A DNA stretch of 64,000 nt from Serinicoccus sediminis (GTDB lineage Bacteria; Actinomycetota; Actinomycetes; Actinomycetales; Dermatophilaceae): positions 110,910 through 174,909 of the forward strand of contig NZ_SDVA01000009.1 in the NCBI RefSeq assembly GCF_004153545.1, in the 5' to 3' direction. A program made the position numbers and the translations under genes. Positions 8,912 through 17,067 of this stretch are shown piece after piece (the stretch's first letter is position 1; each line of letters begins with the position of its first letter). Under the pieces are notes generated by a model. That model ran no database searches, was not told the DNA's origin, and worked only from the letters and a program-made list of their open reading frames with translations.

Positions 8912-8943
8912 ATACTATTCCACTTGCGTGCATAGTCATGCAC
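8912..8943 (-). promoter_or_regulatory. proBA promoter with overlapping palindrome
   Basis: Minus strand: ATGACT (a TTGACT-like -35), 16 nt, TAGTAT (8917-8912), then 7 nt to ATG 8904. A perfect inverted repeat GTGCAT-4-ATGCAC (8928-8943) covers the -35, where a bound protein would block RNA polymerase. Confidence 0.5.
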
Positions 8944-8954
8944 CTGAGCCCGGC

Positions 8955-10460
8955 TCAGTCGTCGTCGGTCCAGTGACCGGCGCGGCGCTCGGCCGCGAGC
9001 TCCTCGCGGGCCGCGGTCGCGGCGTCCTTGCGGCCGTGGAAGGCCTCCCGCTTCTCGGCTCGGGTCGGCCGGGACCGGTCGTCCAGCCGCAGGTCGGTCC
9101 CGCGGCTGCCGAGCAGCTCGGCGCCGCCGGCCATCGTCGGCTCCCAGTCGAAGACGACCGCGTCGTCCTCGGGTCCGATGAGCACGGTCGACCCGGCGAC
9201 CGCTCCGGCCTTGAGCAGCTCCTCCTCGACCCCCAGCCGGGCGAGCCGGTCGGCGAGGTAGCCGACGGCCTCGTCGTTGGCGAAGTCGGTCTGCCGCACC
9301 CAGCGCGTGGGCCGCTCCCCCAGCACCCAGAAGACCTCGTCCTCGCCGCCGCCCTCGCGCCGCACGGTGAAGCCCTGGTCGTCCATCGCCTTCGGCCGGA
9401 CGACGACCCGCGCAGGCTCGGTCTCGACGTGCTCGGCGCGGGCCCGGGCCACGTGCCCGGCCAGCGCGAAGGTCAGCTCGCGCAGACCCTGGTGCGCGAC
9501 CGCGGAGACGACGTGCACCTCATAGCCCTGCTCCTCCAGGTCGGGCTGCACCATCTCGGCGAGCTCGCGGGCCTCGGGGACGTCCGCCTTGTTGAGCACG
9601 ACGACGCGCACCCGCTCGGCCAGCGGGATGCCGCCCAGCTGGCCGTGGGGCACGTAGGCCGCGAGCTCGGCCTCGATGACCTCGAGGTCGGTGAGCGGGT
9701 CGCGTCCTGGCTCCAGGGTCGCGCAGTCGATGACGTGCACCAGCACGTGGCAGCGCTCGACGTGCCGCAGGAACTGCAGCCCCAGACCCTTGCCCTCGCT
9801 CGCCCCCGGGATGAGCCCGGGCACGTCGGCCATGGTGAAGCGCTCACCTCCGGCCGTCACCACGCCGAGGTTGGGCACCAGCGTGGTGAAGGGGTAGTCC
9901 GCGATCTTGGGCCGCGCGGCGGACAGCACGCTGACCAGGGACGACTTGCCGGCCGACGGGAAGCCGATGAGCGCCACGTCGGCGAGCGTCTTGAGCTCGA
10001 GGACGACCTCGGTCTCCTCGCCCGGCTCGCCGAGCAGGGCGAACCCGGGGGCCTTGCGACGCGGGGAGGCGAGGGCCTTGTTGCCCAGCCCGCCCCGGCC
10101 GCCGCGCGCGGCGACGAACTCGGTCCCGTCCCCCACCAGGTCTGCGAGCACCTCTCCCCCGCGGGTGGTGACGACGGTGCCCGACGGCACCGGCAGCACG
10201 AGGTCCTCACCCTGGGCGCCGTTGCGCTCGTCGCCCTCGCCCGGGCGGCCGTTGGGCGCGCTGCGGTGCGGCCCGTGGTGGTAGTCGATGAGCGTCGTCA
10301 CCTGGGCGTCCACCCGGAGCACGATGTCACCCCCACGGCCGCCATTGCCGCCGTCGGGGCCGCCGAGCGGCTTGAACTTCTCCCGGTGCACCGAGGCCAC
10401 CCCGTGGCCGCCCTTCCCGGCGCGCAGATGCAGCACGACCCGGTCGACGAAGTTGGCCAT
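8955..10460 (-). CDS. obgE: GTPase ObgE/CgtA
   Basis: 501 residues. Essential ribosome-assembly GTPase that binds the 50S subunit. Domains in order: glycine-rich Obg domain (residues 1-~158, with many GG/GGRGG stretches); GTPase domain (G1 [11 protein letters not shown]3 ADVPGL, G4 NKAD, late SAV region); OCT C-terminal domain (~340-430), characteristic of actinobacterial and Firmicute Obg. A charged Lys/Arg-rich tail ends in HWTDDD. ATG 10460 opens on the conserved [18 protein letters not shown]. It belongs to the rplU-rpmA-obgE neighbourhood but is separated from rpmA by a strong terminator hairpin. Confidence 0.96.
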   Translation of the reverse strand: MANFVDRVVLHLRAGKGGHGVASVHREKFKPLGGPDGGNGGRGGDIVLRVDAQVTTLIDYHHGPHRSAPNGRPGEGDERNGAQGEDLVLPVPSGTVVTTRGGEVLADLVGDGTEFVAARGGRGGLGNKALASPRRKAPGFALLGEPGEETEVVLELKTLADVALIGFPSAGKSSLVSVLSAARPKIADYPFTTLVPNLGVVTAGGERFTMADVPGLIPGASEGKGLGLQFLRHVERCHVLVHVIDCATLEPGRDPLTDLEVIEAELAAYVPHGQLGGIPLAERVRVVVLNKADVPEARELAEMVQPDLEEQGYEVHVVSAVAHQGLRELTFALAGHVARARAEHVETEPARVVVRPKAMDDQGFTVRREGGGEDEVFWVLGERPTRWVRQTDFANDEAVGYLADRLARLGVEEELLKAGAVAGSTVLIGPEDDAVVFDWEPTMAGGAELLGSRGTDLRLDDRSRPTRAEKREAFHGRKDAATAAREELAAERRAGHWTDDD

Positions 10461-10490
10461 GTGGTGATCCTCTCAGGTGGTGCAGACAGC

Positions 10491-10528
10491 GCGACGCCGG
10501 CGGGTCGTGTCGGACCCACCGGCGTCGC
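10491..10528 (-). terminator. Terminator between rpmA and obgE
   Basis: Long interrupted hairpin: a 10-bp outer stem (GCGACGCCGG / CCGGCGTCGC) and a 5-bp inner stem (GGGTC / GACCC) separated by single-base bulges. It lies 54 nt past the rpmA stop and 30 nt before the obgE start, so it may be partial and allow read-through. Confidence 0.6.
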
Positions 10529-10582
10529 CGATGCCGTGCGCCGGGTGGTCCCGGCGTCTCATCAGGTATGTGGTGCCGCGCC

Positions 10583-10852
10583 TCAGGCGTCGACGGTCGC
10601 GCTCTGGCCGACGATGTTGACGGTCTTGCGGCCGCGCTTGGCGCCGAACTCGACGACGCCCGGGACGAGCGCGAACAGCGTGTCGTCACCGCCGCGGCCG
10701 ACACCCTCGCCGGGGTGGAAGTGGGTCCCGCGCTGGCGGACGATGATCTCGCCGGCGCCGACGACCTGGCCGCCGAAGCGCTTCACGCCGAGGCGCTGCG
10801 CGTTCGAGTCACGACCGTTGCGGGTCGAGGACGCACCCTTCTTGTGTGCCAT
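10583..10852 (-). CDS. rpmA: 50S ribosomal protein L27
   Basis: 89 residues. bL27 lies near the peptidyl-transferase centre, and its N-terminus reaches the P-site tRNA. The sequence [20 protein letters not shown] followed by [22 protein letters not shown] is textbook L27. There is no N-terminal cleavage extension of the Firmicute type. GGAGGAG precedes ATG 10852. It is co-transcribed with rplU 30 nt upstream. Confidence 0.98.
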   Translation of the reverse strand: MAHKKGASSTRNGRDSNAQRLGVKRFGGQVVGAGEIIVRQRGTHFHPGEGVGRGGDDTLFALVPGVVEFGAKRGRKTVNIVGQSATVDA

Positions 10853-10882
10853 CTGCTGACTCCTCCTTGGCTCGGGTGACGC

Positions 10883-11197
10883 TCAGGCGTCGATCGCGGT
10901 GATCTTGACCTGGGTGAGCGGCTGACGGTGACCCTGCCGCTTCTTGTACCCGGTCTTGTTCTTGTACTTCTGGATGACGATCTTGGGGCCCTTGACGGCA
11001 CCCACGACCTCGGCGGTGACCGTGGCCTTGCCGAGGGCGTCGGCGTCGGTGGTCACGGCGTCACCGTCCACCAGGAGCACGGGCGCGAGCTCGACGGTGT
11101 CGCCGGCCGCAGCGTTGCCGCCGACCTTGTCGATGGTCAGCACGTCGCCGACGGAGACCTTCTCCTGGCGGCCGCCAGCACGGACGATCGCGTACAC
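10883..11197 (-). CDS. rplU: 50S ribosomal protein L21
   Basis: 104 residues. bL21 binds 23S rRNA in the 50S subunit. The sequence begins [20 protein letters not shown] and ends with the basic [14 protein letters not shown] block typical of L21 C-termini. GTG 11197 is the correct start because it opens at the conserved (M)YAIV; the frame continues open upstream to 11275 without homology. First gene of rplU-rpmA, behind a ~125-nt leader that could house regulation. Confidence 0.96.
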   Translation of the reverse strand: MYAIVRAGGRQEKVSVGDVLTIDKVGGNAAAGDTVELAPVLLVDGDAVTTDADALGKATVTAEVVGAVKGPKIVIQKYKNKTGYKKRQGHRQPLTQVKITAIDA

Positions 11198-11329
11198 GTT
11201 GAACTCGCTTTCTGCTTCTCTCGCGGTGGGCTCGGACAAGCCCTGGTCGACGTCTGGACCCGGTCGAGCCGACATACCAGGATGTCGTCTGCGAGACCGG
11301 CCCCGGACGTCCGGGCGAACCGACGCACC

Positions 11330-11359
11330 AGACTACCGTGCGCGGCGCCCCGGCTCCAA
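11330..11359 (-). promoter_or_regulatory. Promoter of rplU-rpmA
   Basis: Minus strand TTGGAG (11359-11354), 18-nt spacer, TAGTCT (11335-11330). The implied start near 11323 gives a leader of ~125 nt before rplU. The leader contains a CCCGGACGTCCGGG palindrome (11302-11315). The -35 lies just beyond the rne stop. Confidence 0.5.
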
Positions 11360-11361
11360 AC

Positions 11362-14187
11362 TCAGGACGGCGTCCCGGCGGACTCGTCCGGTGCCTGCTC
11401 CTGCGGGGTGGTCCCGGTGTCCTCGGCGGCGTCGTCGTCGACGGTCGTCGCCCCTGTCGCAGCCTCCCCCACGGGCGGTCCTGCCGGGGCGACGACCCGG
11501 CCCCGTCGCCGTCGCCGGGGGGCGGGGGCGGGTTCGTCCACGACCGGCGCCACCGGGGCCCGGTTTTCCGCGGTGGCCGGCGCCGCCGGAGCATCCGGCT
11601 CCTGCTGCGGCACGGCGGGAGTCTCGGGCTCCGGCGCCGCGGGTGCAGGGTCCGGGACGGGCTGAGCGGCCGGCGTCTGCGCGGCACCGGGGCCCCGGTC
11701 GGCCACCTGGTGGGCGGCCGCCCCGGCCGCGGCGTCGGCGGCCTCCGAGCTCGCCCCTGCGCTCAGCGCCGCGGCGTGGGCAGCGGCGGCGATCTGCGCC
11801 GGGGTCGGGCCGGAGGGGTTGGGGGTCGGCAGGACGTTCTTGGGCTCGGCGGACCCGCCGTTGCCGCCGTTGCCGCCCCGGCCCTTGCCACGCCGCTTCC
11901 CGCCGCCGTTGCCCGCGTTGCCGCCGTTGCCCTCGTCGCCGCTGCCGCGCACGACCGGCTCGGTCTGCACGACGACGCCACGGCCCGAGCAGTGGGTGCA
12001 GCTCTCCGAGAACACCTCGATGAGCCCCGAGCCGACACGCTTGCGGGTCATCTGGACCAGCCCGAGCGAGGTGACCTCCGCGACCTGGTGCTTCGTGCGG
12101 TCGCGGCCGAGGCACTCGAGCAGCCGGCGCACCACGAGGTCACGGTTGCTCTCCAGGACCATGTCGATGAAGTCGACGACGATGATGCCGCCGATGTCGC
12201 GCAGCCGCAGCTGCCGGACGATCTCCTCGGCAGCCTCGATGTTGTTCTTGGTGACCGTCTCCTCCAGGTTGCCGCCGGAGCCGGTGAACTTCCCGGTGTT
12301 GACGTCGACGACCGTCATCGCCTCGGTGCGGTCGATGACGAGGGACCCGCCCGAGGGCAGCCACACCTTGCGGTCCATGGCCTTGGCGATGGCCTCGTGC
12401 ACGCGGTAGGTGGTGAAGACGTCGGTGGTGCCGGTGTCCTTCTCGACCCGGTCGGCGAGGTCGGGGGCCACCTCGTCGATGTAGCGCTTGACCTCGGTCC
12501 ACGCCTTGTCACCGGAGACCACCAGCTTGGCGAAGTCCTCGTTGAAGACGTCCCGGATGACCCGCACGGTCATGTCCGCCTCACCGTGCAGCAGGGAGGG
12601 GGCGTTGGCCGTCGTCGACTTCTTCTCGATCCGCTCCCACATCGCGGTGAGCCGCTCGACGTCCGCGCGCAGCTCCGCCTCGGAGGCACCCTCGGCGGCG
12701 GTCCGCACGATGACGCCCGCGTCGCCGGGGACGACCTCCTTGAGGATCTTCTTGAGCCGGTTGCGCTCGGTGTCCGGCAGCTTGCGCGAGATACCCGTCA
12801 TCGAGTTCCCGGGCACGTAGACCAGGTAGCGGCCGGGCAGGGAGACCTGCGAGGTCAGCCGTGCCCCCTTGTGGCCGATCGGGTCCTTGGTGACCTGGAC
12901 GAGGACCGACTCGCCGGACTTCAGGGCGTTCTCGATGCGCTTGGGCTGGTTGCCCTCGAGACCGGCGGCGTCCCAGTTGACCTCGCCGGCGTAGAGCACC
13001 GCGTTGCGCCCCTTGCCGATGTCGACGAAGGCCGCCTCCATGCTGGGCAGCACGTTCTGGACCCGACCCAGGTAGACGTTCCCCACCATCGTGGACTGCG
13101 CCGAGCGCGAGACGTAGTGCTCGACCGGGACGCCGTCCTCGAGCACGGCGATCTGGGTGCGGTCCTCGAGGCCGCGCACGACCATGACCCGCTCCACGCT
13201 CTCGCGGCGGGCGAGGAACTCGGCCTCGGTGATGACGGTGCGTCGCCGACCGGCCTCCCTGCCCTCGCGCCGGCGCTGCCTCTTGGCCTCCAGGCGGGTC
13301 GACCCCTTGACCGAGGTCACCTCGTCCTTCGCGGACCGCTCGCTGCCGCTGCGCGAGCGGCGGCGCCGACGCTTCGTGCCCCCCGACCCGTCGTCCTCCG
13401 ACTCCTGGGCGTCGCGCTGCTGGTCGCCGGGCTCGGCCCTGGCGTCCCCGCCCTTCTGGTCCGACTGGCCGGAGCCGGAGTCCTTGCCGCCGCCCCCGCC
13501 GCGGCGTCGACGCGAGGACCCGGACGGCTTGTCCCCGTTCGACGGCTTCCGGTCCTCCTCGTCCGCATCACCCTTGCCCTCGGGCTCCTGGTCCGGGCCG
13601 CCGTCCTCGCCGGCGCGCGAACGTCGGCCCTTGCCGCCGCGGCGCCGACGGCGCCGCCCGCGACCCCCGTTGTCCCCGTCGTCGTCGGCGTCCCCGCGGC
13701 GGTCGTCGTCGGCACCGGCGCCATCCGGGGTGGTGTCGCCGCGGTCGGTGTCGTCGTGGTCGGTGTCCTCGCGCTCCGTGGCGGGCCCGGCCTCGGGTGC
13801 CGGGGCGGGTGCGGTCGACGCCGAGGTCGCCCGGCGGGACCGACGCCTGGGCAGGTCGGTGAGGTCGGGAGCCTGGAACACCAGGCCGAACGAGGGCTGC
13901 GCGGCGGGGGCCTGCTCCTCCTCCTCCTCGGCCGCCTCCTCCTCGGTGGCCTCGTCAGCGTCCTGCTGCGGGGCCTCCTCCTCGGCGGCCTGCTGCGGAG
14001 CCTCCTCCTCGGCGGCCTGCTGCGGAGCCTCTTCCTGAGGGACGTCAGCCGGGGGGGTGTCCTGCTCGGCCGCCTCCTGCGGCGTCGCGTCCTGCTGCTG
14101 GGCCCCGCCGGCGTCGACGGTCTCGTCGGACGGTCCGGGTGAGTGCTCTTCGTCGGTCGGTGCTGCGGAGGTGCGCTCGTCAGACAC
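11362..14187 (-). CDS. rne: Ribonuclease E/G
   Basis: 941 residues. Endoribonuclease central to mRNA decay and rRNA/tRNA maturation. The catalytic core spans residues ~310-735: S1 domain (MVGNVYLGRVQNVLPSMEAAFVDIG), DNase I-like domain with the metal-binding aspartates in VVDVNTGKF (~629) and VVDFIDM (~671), and the Zn-link CTHCSGRG (~729). The ~300-residue N-terminal extension is acidic/Gln-rich then Arg/Gly-rich and surely disordered. The C-terminal ~200 residues are Gly/Asn then Pro/Ala-rich. This is the actinobacterial layout, with disorder on both sides of the core. GTG 14187 is chosen because GGAAGGACACCAC precedes it; the longer frame upstream lacks support. It lies upstream of rplU-rpmA, as commonly seen. 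Confidence 0.93.
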   Translation of the reverse strand: MSDERTSAAPTDEEHSPGPSDETVDAGGAQQQDATPQEAAEQDTPPADVPQEEAPQQAAEEEAPQQAAEEEAPQQDADEATEEEAAEEEEEQAPAAQPSFGLVFQAPDLTDLPRRRSRRATSASTAPAPAPEAGPATEREDTDHDDTDRGDTTPDGAGADDDRRGDADDDGDNGGRGRRRRRRGGKGRRSRAGEDGGPDQEPEGKGDADEEDRKPSNGDKPSGSSRRRRGGGGGKDSGSGQSDQKGGDARAEPGDQQRDAQESEDDGSGGTKRRRRRSRSGSERSAKDEVTSVKGSTRLEAKRQRRREGREAGRRRTVITEAEFLARRESVERVMVVRGLEDRTQIAVLEDGVPVEHYVSRSAQSTMVGNVYLGRVQNVLPSMEAAFVDIGKGRNAVLYAGEVNWDAAGLEGNQPKRIENALKSGESVLVQVTKDPIGHKGARLTSQVSLPGRYLVYVPGNSMTGISRKLPDTERNRLKKILKEVVPGDAGVIVRTAAEGASEAELRADVERLTAMWERIEKKSTTANAPSLLHGEADMTVRVIRDVFNEDFAKLVVSGDKAWTEVKRYIDEVAPDLADRVEKDTGTTDVFTTYRVHEAIAKAMDRKVWLPSGGSLVIDRTEAMTVVDVNTGKFTGSGGNLEETVTKNNIEAAEEIVRQLRLRDIGGIIVVDFIDMVLESNRDLVVRRLLECLGRDRTKHQVAEVTSLGLVQMTRKRVGSGLIEVFSESCTHCSGRGVVVQTEPVVRGSGDEGNGGNAGNGGGKRRGKGRGGNGGNGGSAEPKNVLPTPNPSGPTPAQIAAAAHAAALSAGASSEAADAAAGAAAHQVADRGPGAAQTPAAQPVPDPAPAAPEPETPAVPQQEPDAPAAPATAENRAPVAPVVDEPAPAPRRRRRGRVVAPAGPPVGEAATGATTVDDDAAEDTGTTPQEQAPDESAGTPS
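13946..14040 (-). repeat. 27-bp in-frame tandem repeat in the rne N-terminal region
   Basis: Two near-perfect 27-bp units (13973-13999 and 14000-14026), flanked by a diverged copy before and a partial copy after, encode reiterated EEEAPQQAA. Unit length is a multiple of three, so copy-number change would not shift the frame. Confidence 0.8.
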
Positions 14188-14601
14188 GTGGTGTCCTTCC
14201 AGGCCGCGCGGCTCAGGCCCACACCGGGCCTCGGTGGCCCACCTCCCGCGCGGCGCGGGTGCGATGTCGTCGCGACCGGCCGGCCACGACGGAAGTCGTC
14301 CTGTCGTCACCGGCTGCGGCTCGCGCGCTCGCGCGGCACCGGTTCCGGCGCGGCACGGGCTCGCGACGCGGTGTGACCACCGCCGTCGTCTCCTGCGGGG
14401 GCCCAATCTCGGGGGCCGCACCGCAAGGGCTCGTGCCGGGCCGCACGACGCTGTGGGACGCCGTCCGACCGAGTGGCAGTATCGCACATCCCGGGTCGAC
14501 GACGGCACCGATCACGCGGTGCGCCGTACCTCGTGCCCGGCCGCCGGCGACCACGGCCCCGTGGCCGGGACGGGCCGTGGTTGACGGTACGGTAGGGCCC
14601 C
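14188..14601. other. 414-bp divergent intergenic region between rne and serC
   Basis: No gene seen. On the minus strand an extended -10 (TGC followed by GATACT, hexamer at 14483-14478) could start rne with a ~285-nt leader; no convincing -35 accompanies it. On the plus strand TACGGT (14588-14593) lies 8 nt before the serC GTG, compatible with near-leaderless serC mRNA. The region contains several GC-rich dyads (for example around 14330). Confidence 0.45.
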
Positions 14602-15681
14602 GTGCGAGTCTTCAACTTCTCAGCCGGTCCAGCCACCATGCCGCTCGAGGTCCTCGAGCGCGCCCAGTCCGAGCTCACCGACTGGCGCGGGTCCGGGATG
14701 TCCGTCATGGAGATGTCCCACCGCAGCCCTGAGTTCGTGTCCATCGCCGCCGAGGCCGAGCGGCGCCTGCGCGCGCTGCTCGAGGTGCCTGACGACTACG
14801 CGGTGCTGTTCCTGCAGGGCGGCGCCACCGGGCAGTTCTCCGCCGTCCCGCTCAACCTCGCCGCCCCCGGCGCGCCCGCGGCATACCTCAACACCGGGTC
14901 GTGGTCGAAGAAGGCGATCGCCGAGGGTCGCAAGTACGTCGACGTGCAGGTCCTCGCCGACGAGAAGCAGTCGAACTACGCCACGGTCCCGGCGGAGGGC
15001 TCCTTCGAGGTCCCCCAGGACGCGAGCTACCTGCACTACACGCTGAACGAGACGATCGGCGGGGTGGAGTTCCCCTACGTCCCCGACGCCGGGTCCGTGC
15101 CGGTCGTGACCGACGCCAGCTCGACGATCCTGTCCCGGCCGCTGGACGTCTCCCGCTTCGGCGTCATCTACGCCGGCGCGCAGAAGAACCTCGGCCCCGC
15201 GGGCCTGTGCGTCGTCGTCGTGCGTCGCGACCTCCTCGAGCAGGCGCGGCCCGACGTGCCGGCGGCCCTGGACTGGAAGGCCATGGCGGAGGCCGACTCG
15301 ATGCTCAACACCCCGCCCACGCTCGCGTGGTACCTCGTCGGACTGGTGCTGGAGTGGGTCGAGGAGCAGGGCGGCGTGCAGGAGATGGCCCGCCGCAACC
15401 AGGCCAAGGCCGACCTGCTCTACGGGGCGATCGAGGCCTCGTCGTTCTACTCCAACCCGGTGCAGCCCGCGGCCCGGTCCTGGATGAACGTGCCCTTCCT
15501 CGTCCCCGACAGCTCCCTGGAGAAGCCCTTCGTCGCCGCGGCCGCCGAGGCCGGGCTGTCCGGCCTGGCGGGGCACCGCAGCGTGGGCGGGATGCGGGCG
15601 AGCATCTACAACGCCATGCCGATCGAGGGCGTCCGGGCCCTCGTGGACTTCATGACCGACTTCGAGCAGCAGAACGGCTGA
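14602..15681 (+). CDS. serC: Phosphoserine aminotransferase
   Basis: 359 residues, PLP-dependent class-V aminotransferase converting 3-phosphohydroxypyruvate plus glutamate to phosphoserine. The N-terminal FNFSAGPATMPLEVLERAQ is the SerC signature. The PLP lysine is in YAGAQKNLGPAGLCVV. The C-terminal GHRSVGGMRASIYNAMP contains the substrate-binding HRSxGGxRASIYN motif. GTG 14602 opens on the conserved VFNFSAGP. No Shine-Dalgarno is present, but a TACGGT hexamer lies 8 nt upstream. The serA gene follows after 12 nt, giving a two-step serine operon. Confidence 0.96.
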   Translation: MRVFNFSAGPATMPLEVLERAQSELTDWRGSGMSVMEMSHRSPEFVSIAAEAERRLRALLEVPDDYAVLFLQGGATGQFSAVPLNLAAPGAPAAYLNTGSWSKKAIAEGRKYVDVQVLADEKQSNYATVPAEGSFEVPQDASYLHYTLNETIGGVEFPYVPDAGSVPVVTDASSTILSRPLDVSRFGVIYAGAQKNLGPAGLCVVVVRRDLLEQARPDVPAALDWKAMAEADSMLNTPPTLAWYLVGLVLEWVEEQGGVQEMARRNQAKADLLYGAIEASSFYSNPVQPAARSWMNVPFLVPDSSLEKPFVAAAAEAGLSGLAGHRSVGGMRASIYNAMPIEGVRALVDFMTDFEQQNG

Positions 15682-15693
15682 GACACCACTCCC

Positions 15694-16884
15694 ATGAGCC
15701 AGACCTACCCGATCCAGACCCTCAACGCCATCTCCCCCATCGGCCTCCAGCGGCTCGACCGGGACCTGTTCGACATCGGCACCGACATCGCCGAGCCGCG
15801 GGGCATCCTGCTGCGCTCGGCCGACCTGCACTCCGCCGAGATCCCGGACTCCCTGTATGCCGTGGCCCGCGCCGGCGCCGGCACCAACAACATCCCGGTC
15901 GAGGCGATGGCGGCGCGCGGCATCCCCGTCTTCAACACCCCCGGCGCCAACGCCAACGCGGTCAAGGAGCTGGTCATCGCGGGCATGCTGCTCGCGGCGC
16001 GCAACCTCTACCACGCCGCCGACTACACCCGCGGCCTGGTCGCCGAGCAGTCCCTGAGCGGCGCCGACCTGGACCAGCAGGTGGAGGCCGGCAAGAAGCA
16101 GTTCGCGGGCTACGAGCTCCCGGGCCGGACGCTGGGCGTCATCGGCCTCGGTGCCATCGGGGTGCTCGTCGCCAACGCGGCGCAGTCGCTGGGCCTGAGG
16201 GTGCTCGGCTACGACCCCGCCATCACCGTCGAGCGCGCCTGGCAGCTCTCCCCCAACGTCGAGCAGGTGACCAGCGTCGAGGAGCTGTTCGCGCGGTCCG
16301 ACATGATCACGCTGCACGTCCCGCTCATCGAGGCGACCCGGGGGCTGGTCGACGCGGACCGTATCGCGACGATGCCGGCCGGCGGGGTGGTGCTCAACTT
16401 CGCCCGCGGTGGCGTGGTGGACGAAACAGCCGTCCTGGAGGCCCTGGACTCGGGGCACCTGCACGCCTACGTCAACGACTTCCCCAGCGAGGCCGGTGCG
16501 GTCCATCCCAAGGTCATCGCGCTGCCCCACCTGGGCGCGTCGACCGGTGAGGCCGAGGACAACTGCGCGGTCATGGCCGCCGACCAGCTCTCCGACTACC
16601 TGCTGCACGGCAACATCCGCAACTCGGTGAACTTCCCTGAGGTCGTCATGGCCCGCACGCCCGGCACGACGCGGTTGGGCATCTTCAACGAGAACAAGCC
16701 CAACATGATCGGGCAGATCACCGCCACGCTCGCCGACGCCGGCCTCAACGTCGCCGAGTTCACCAACAAGTCCAAGGGTGAGGTGGCCTACACCCTGGTC
16801 GACGTCGAGGGCGAGGTGCAGGACGGGTTGAAGGACGCGATCCTGGCGATCGACGGCATCATCCGCGCCCGCAAGATCGACTGA
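15694..16884 (+). CDS. serA: D-3-phosphoglycerate dehydrogenase (short, ACT-domain form)
   Basis: 396 residues. Oxidises 3-phosphoglycerate with NAD to start serine synthesis. The Rossmann motif GVIGLGAIGVLVAN sits near residue 150. The catalytic Arg is in NFARGGVVDE and the Glu/His region in LPHLGASTGEAEDNC. A C-terminal ACT domain (residues ~320-396; TRLGIFNENKPNMIGQITATL) is present, but the ASB domain of the longer mycobacterial SerA is absent. It is thus the ~395-residue type. The gene is directly downstream of serC with a 12-nt gap. Confidence 0.94.
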   Translation: MSQTYPIQTLNAISPIGLQRLDRDLFDIGTDIAEPRGILLRSADLHSAEIPDSLYAVARAGAGTNNIPVEAMAARGIPVFNTPGANANAVKELVIAGMLLAARNLYHAADYTRGLVAEQSLSGADLDQQVEAGKKQFAGYELPGRTLGVIGLGAIGVLVANAAQSLGLRVLGYDPAITVERAWQLSPNVEQVTSVEELFARSDMITLHVPLIEATRGLVDADRIATMPAGGVVLNFARGGVVDETAVLEALDSGHLHAYVNDFPSEAGAVHPKVIALPHLGASTGEAEDNCAVMAADQLSDYLLHGNIRNSVNFPEVVMARTPGTTRLGIFNENKPNMIGQITATLADAGLNVAEFTNKSKGEVAYTLVDVEGEVQDGLKDAILAIDGIIRARKID

Positions 16885-16910
16885 CCACACCGCCGTGGGC
16901 GGACTACCCT
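16881..16910 (+). promoter_or_regulatory. Promoter of the MFS gene, leaderless type
   Basis: CTGACC (16881-16886, containing the serA stop), 18-nt spacer, TACCCT (16905-16910), then 7 nt to ATG 16918. The spacing supports 16918 as the original start of the disrupted MFS frame. Confidence 0.5.
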
Positions 16911-17067
16911 GACGGGTATGTCGCGCCCCCGTTTCCCCTCCGGCGAGGGTTGAGCCCCGGTCGGGTCGCTCGCGGTCGCCTGGCGCTCCACGCACGAGGC
17001 GATCCCGCTCTTCGGCGTCTACGCCCTGCTGTTCGCCGACCAGGGGCTCAGCACCTCGCAGATCTCC

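Noticed and set aside
14188..14508. 107-residue N-terminal extension of RNase E to GTG 14508
   Set aside because: Arg/Pro-rich noise without homology. GTG 14187 has a good ribosome-binding site, and the region looks like a divergent promoter zone.
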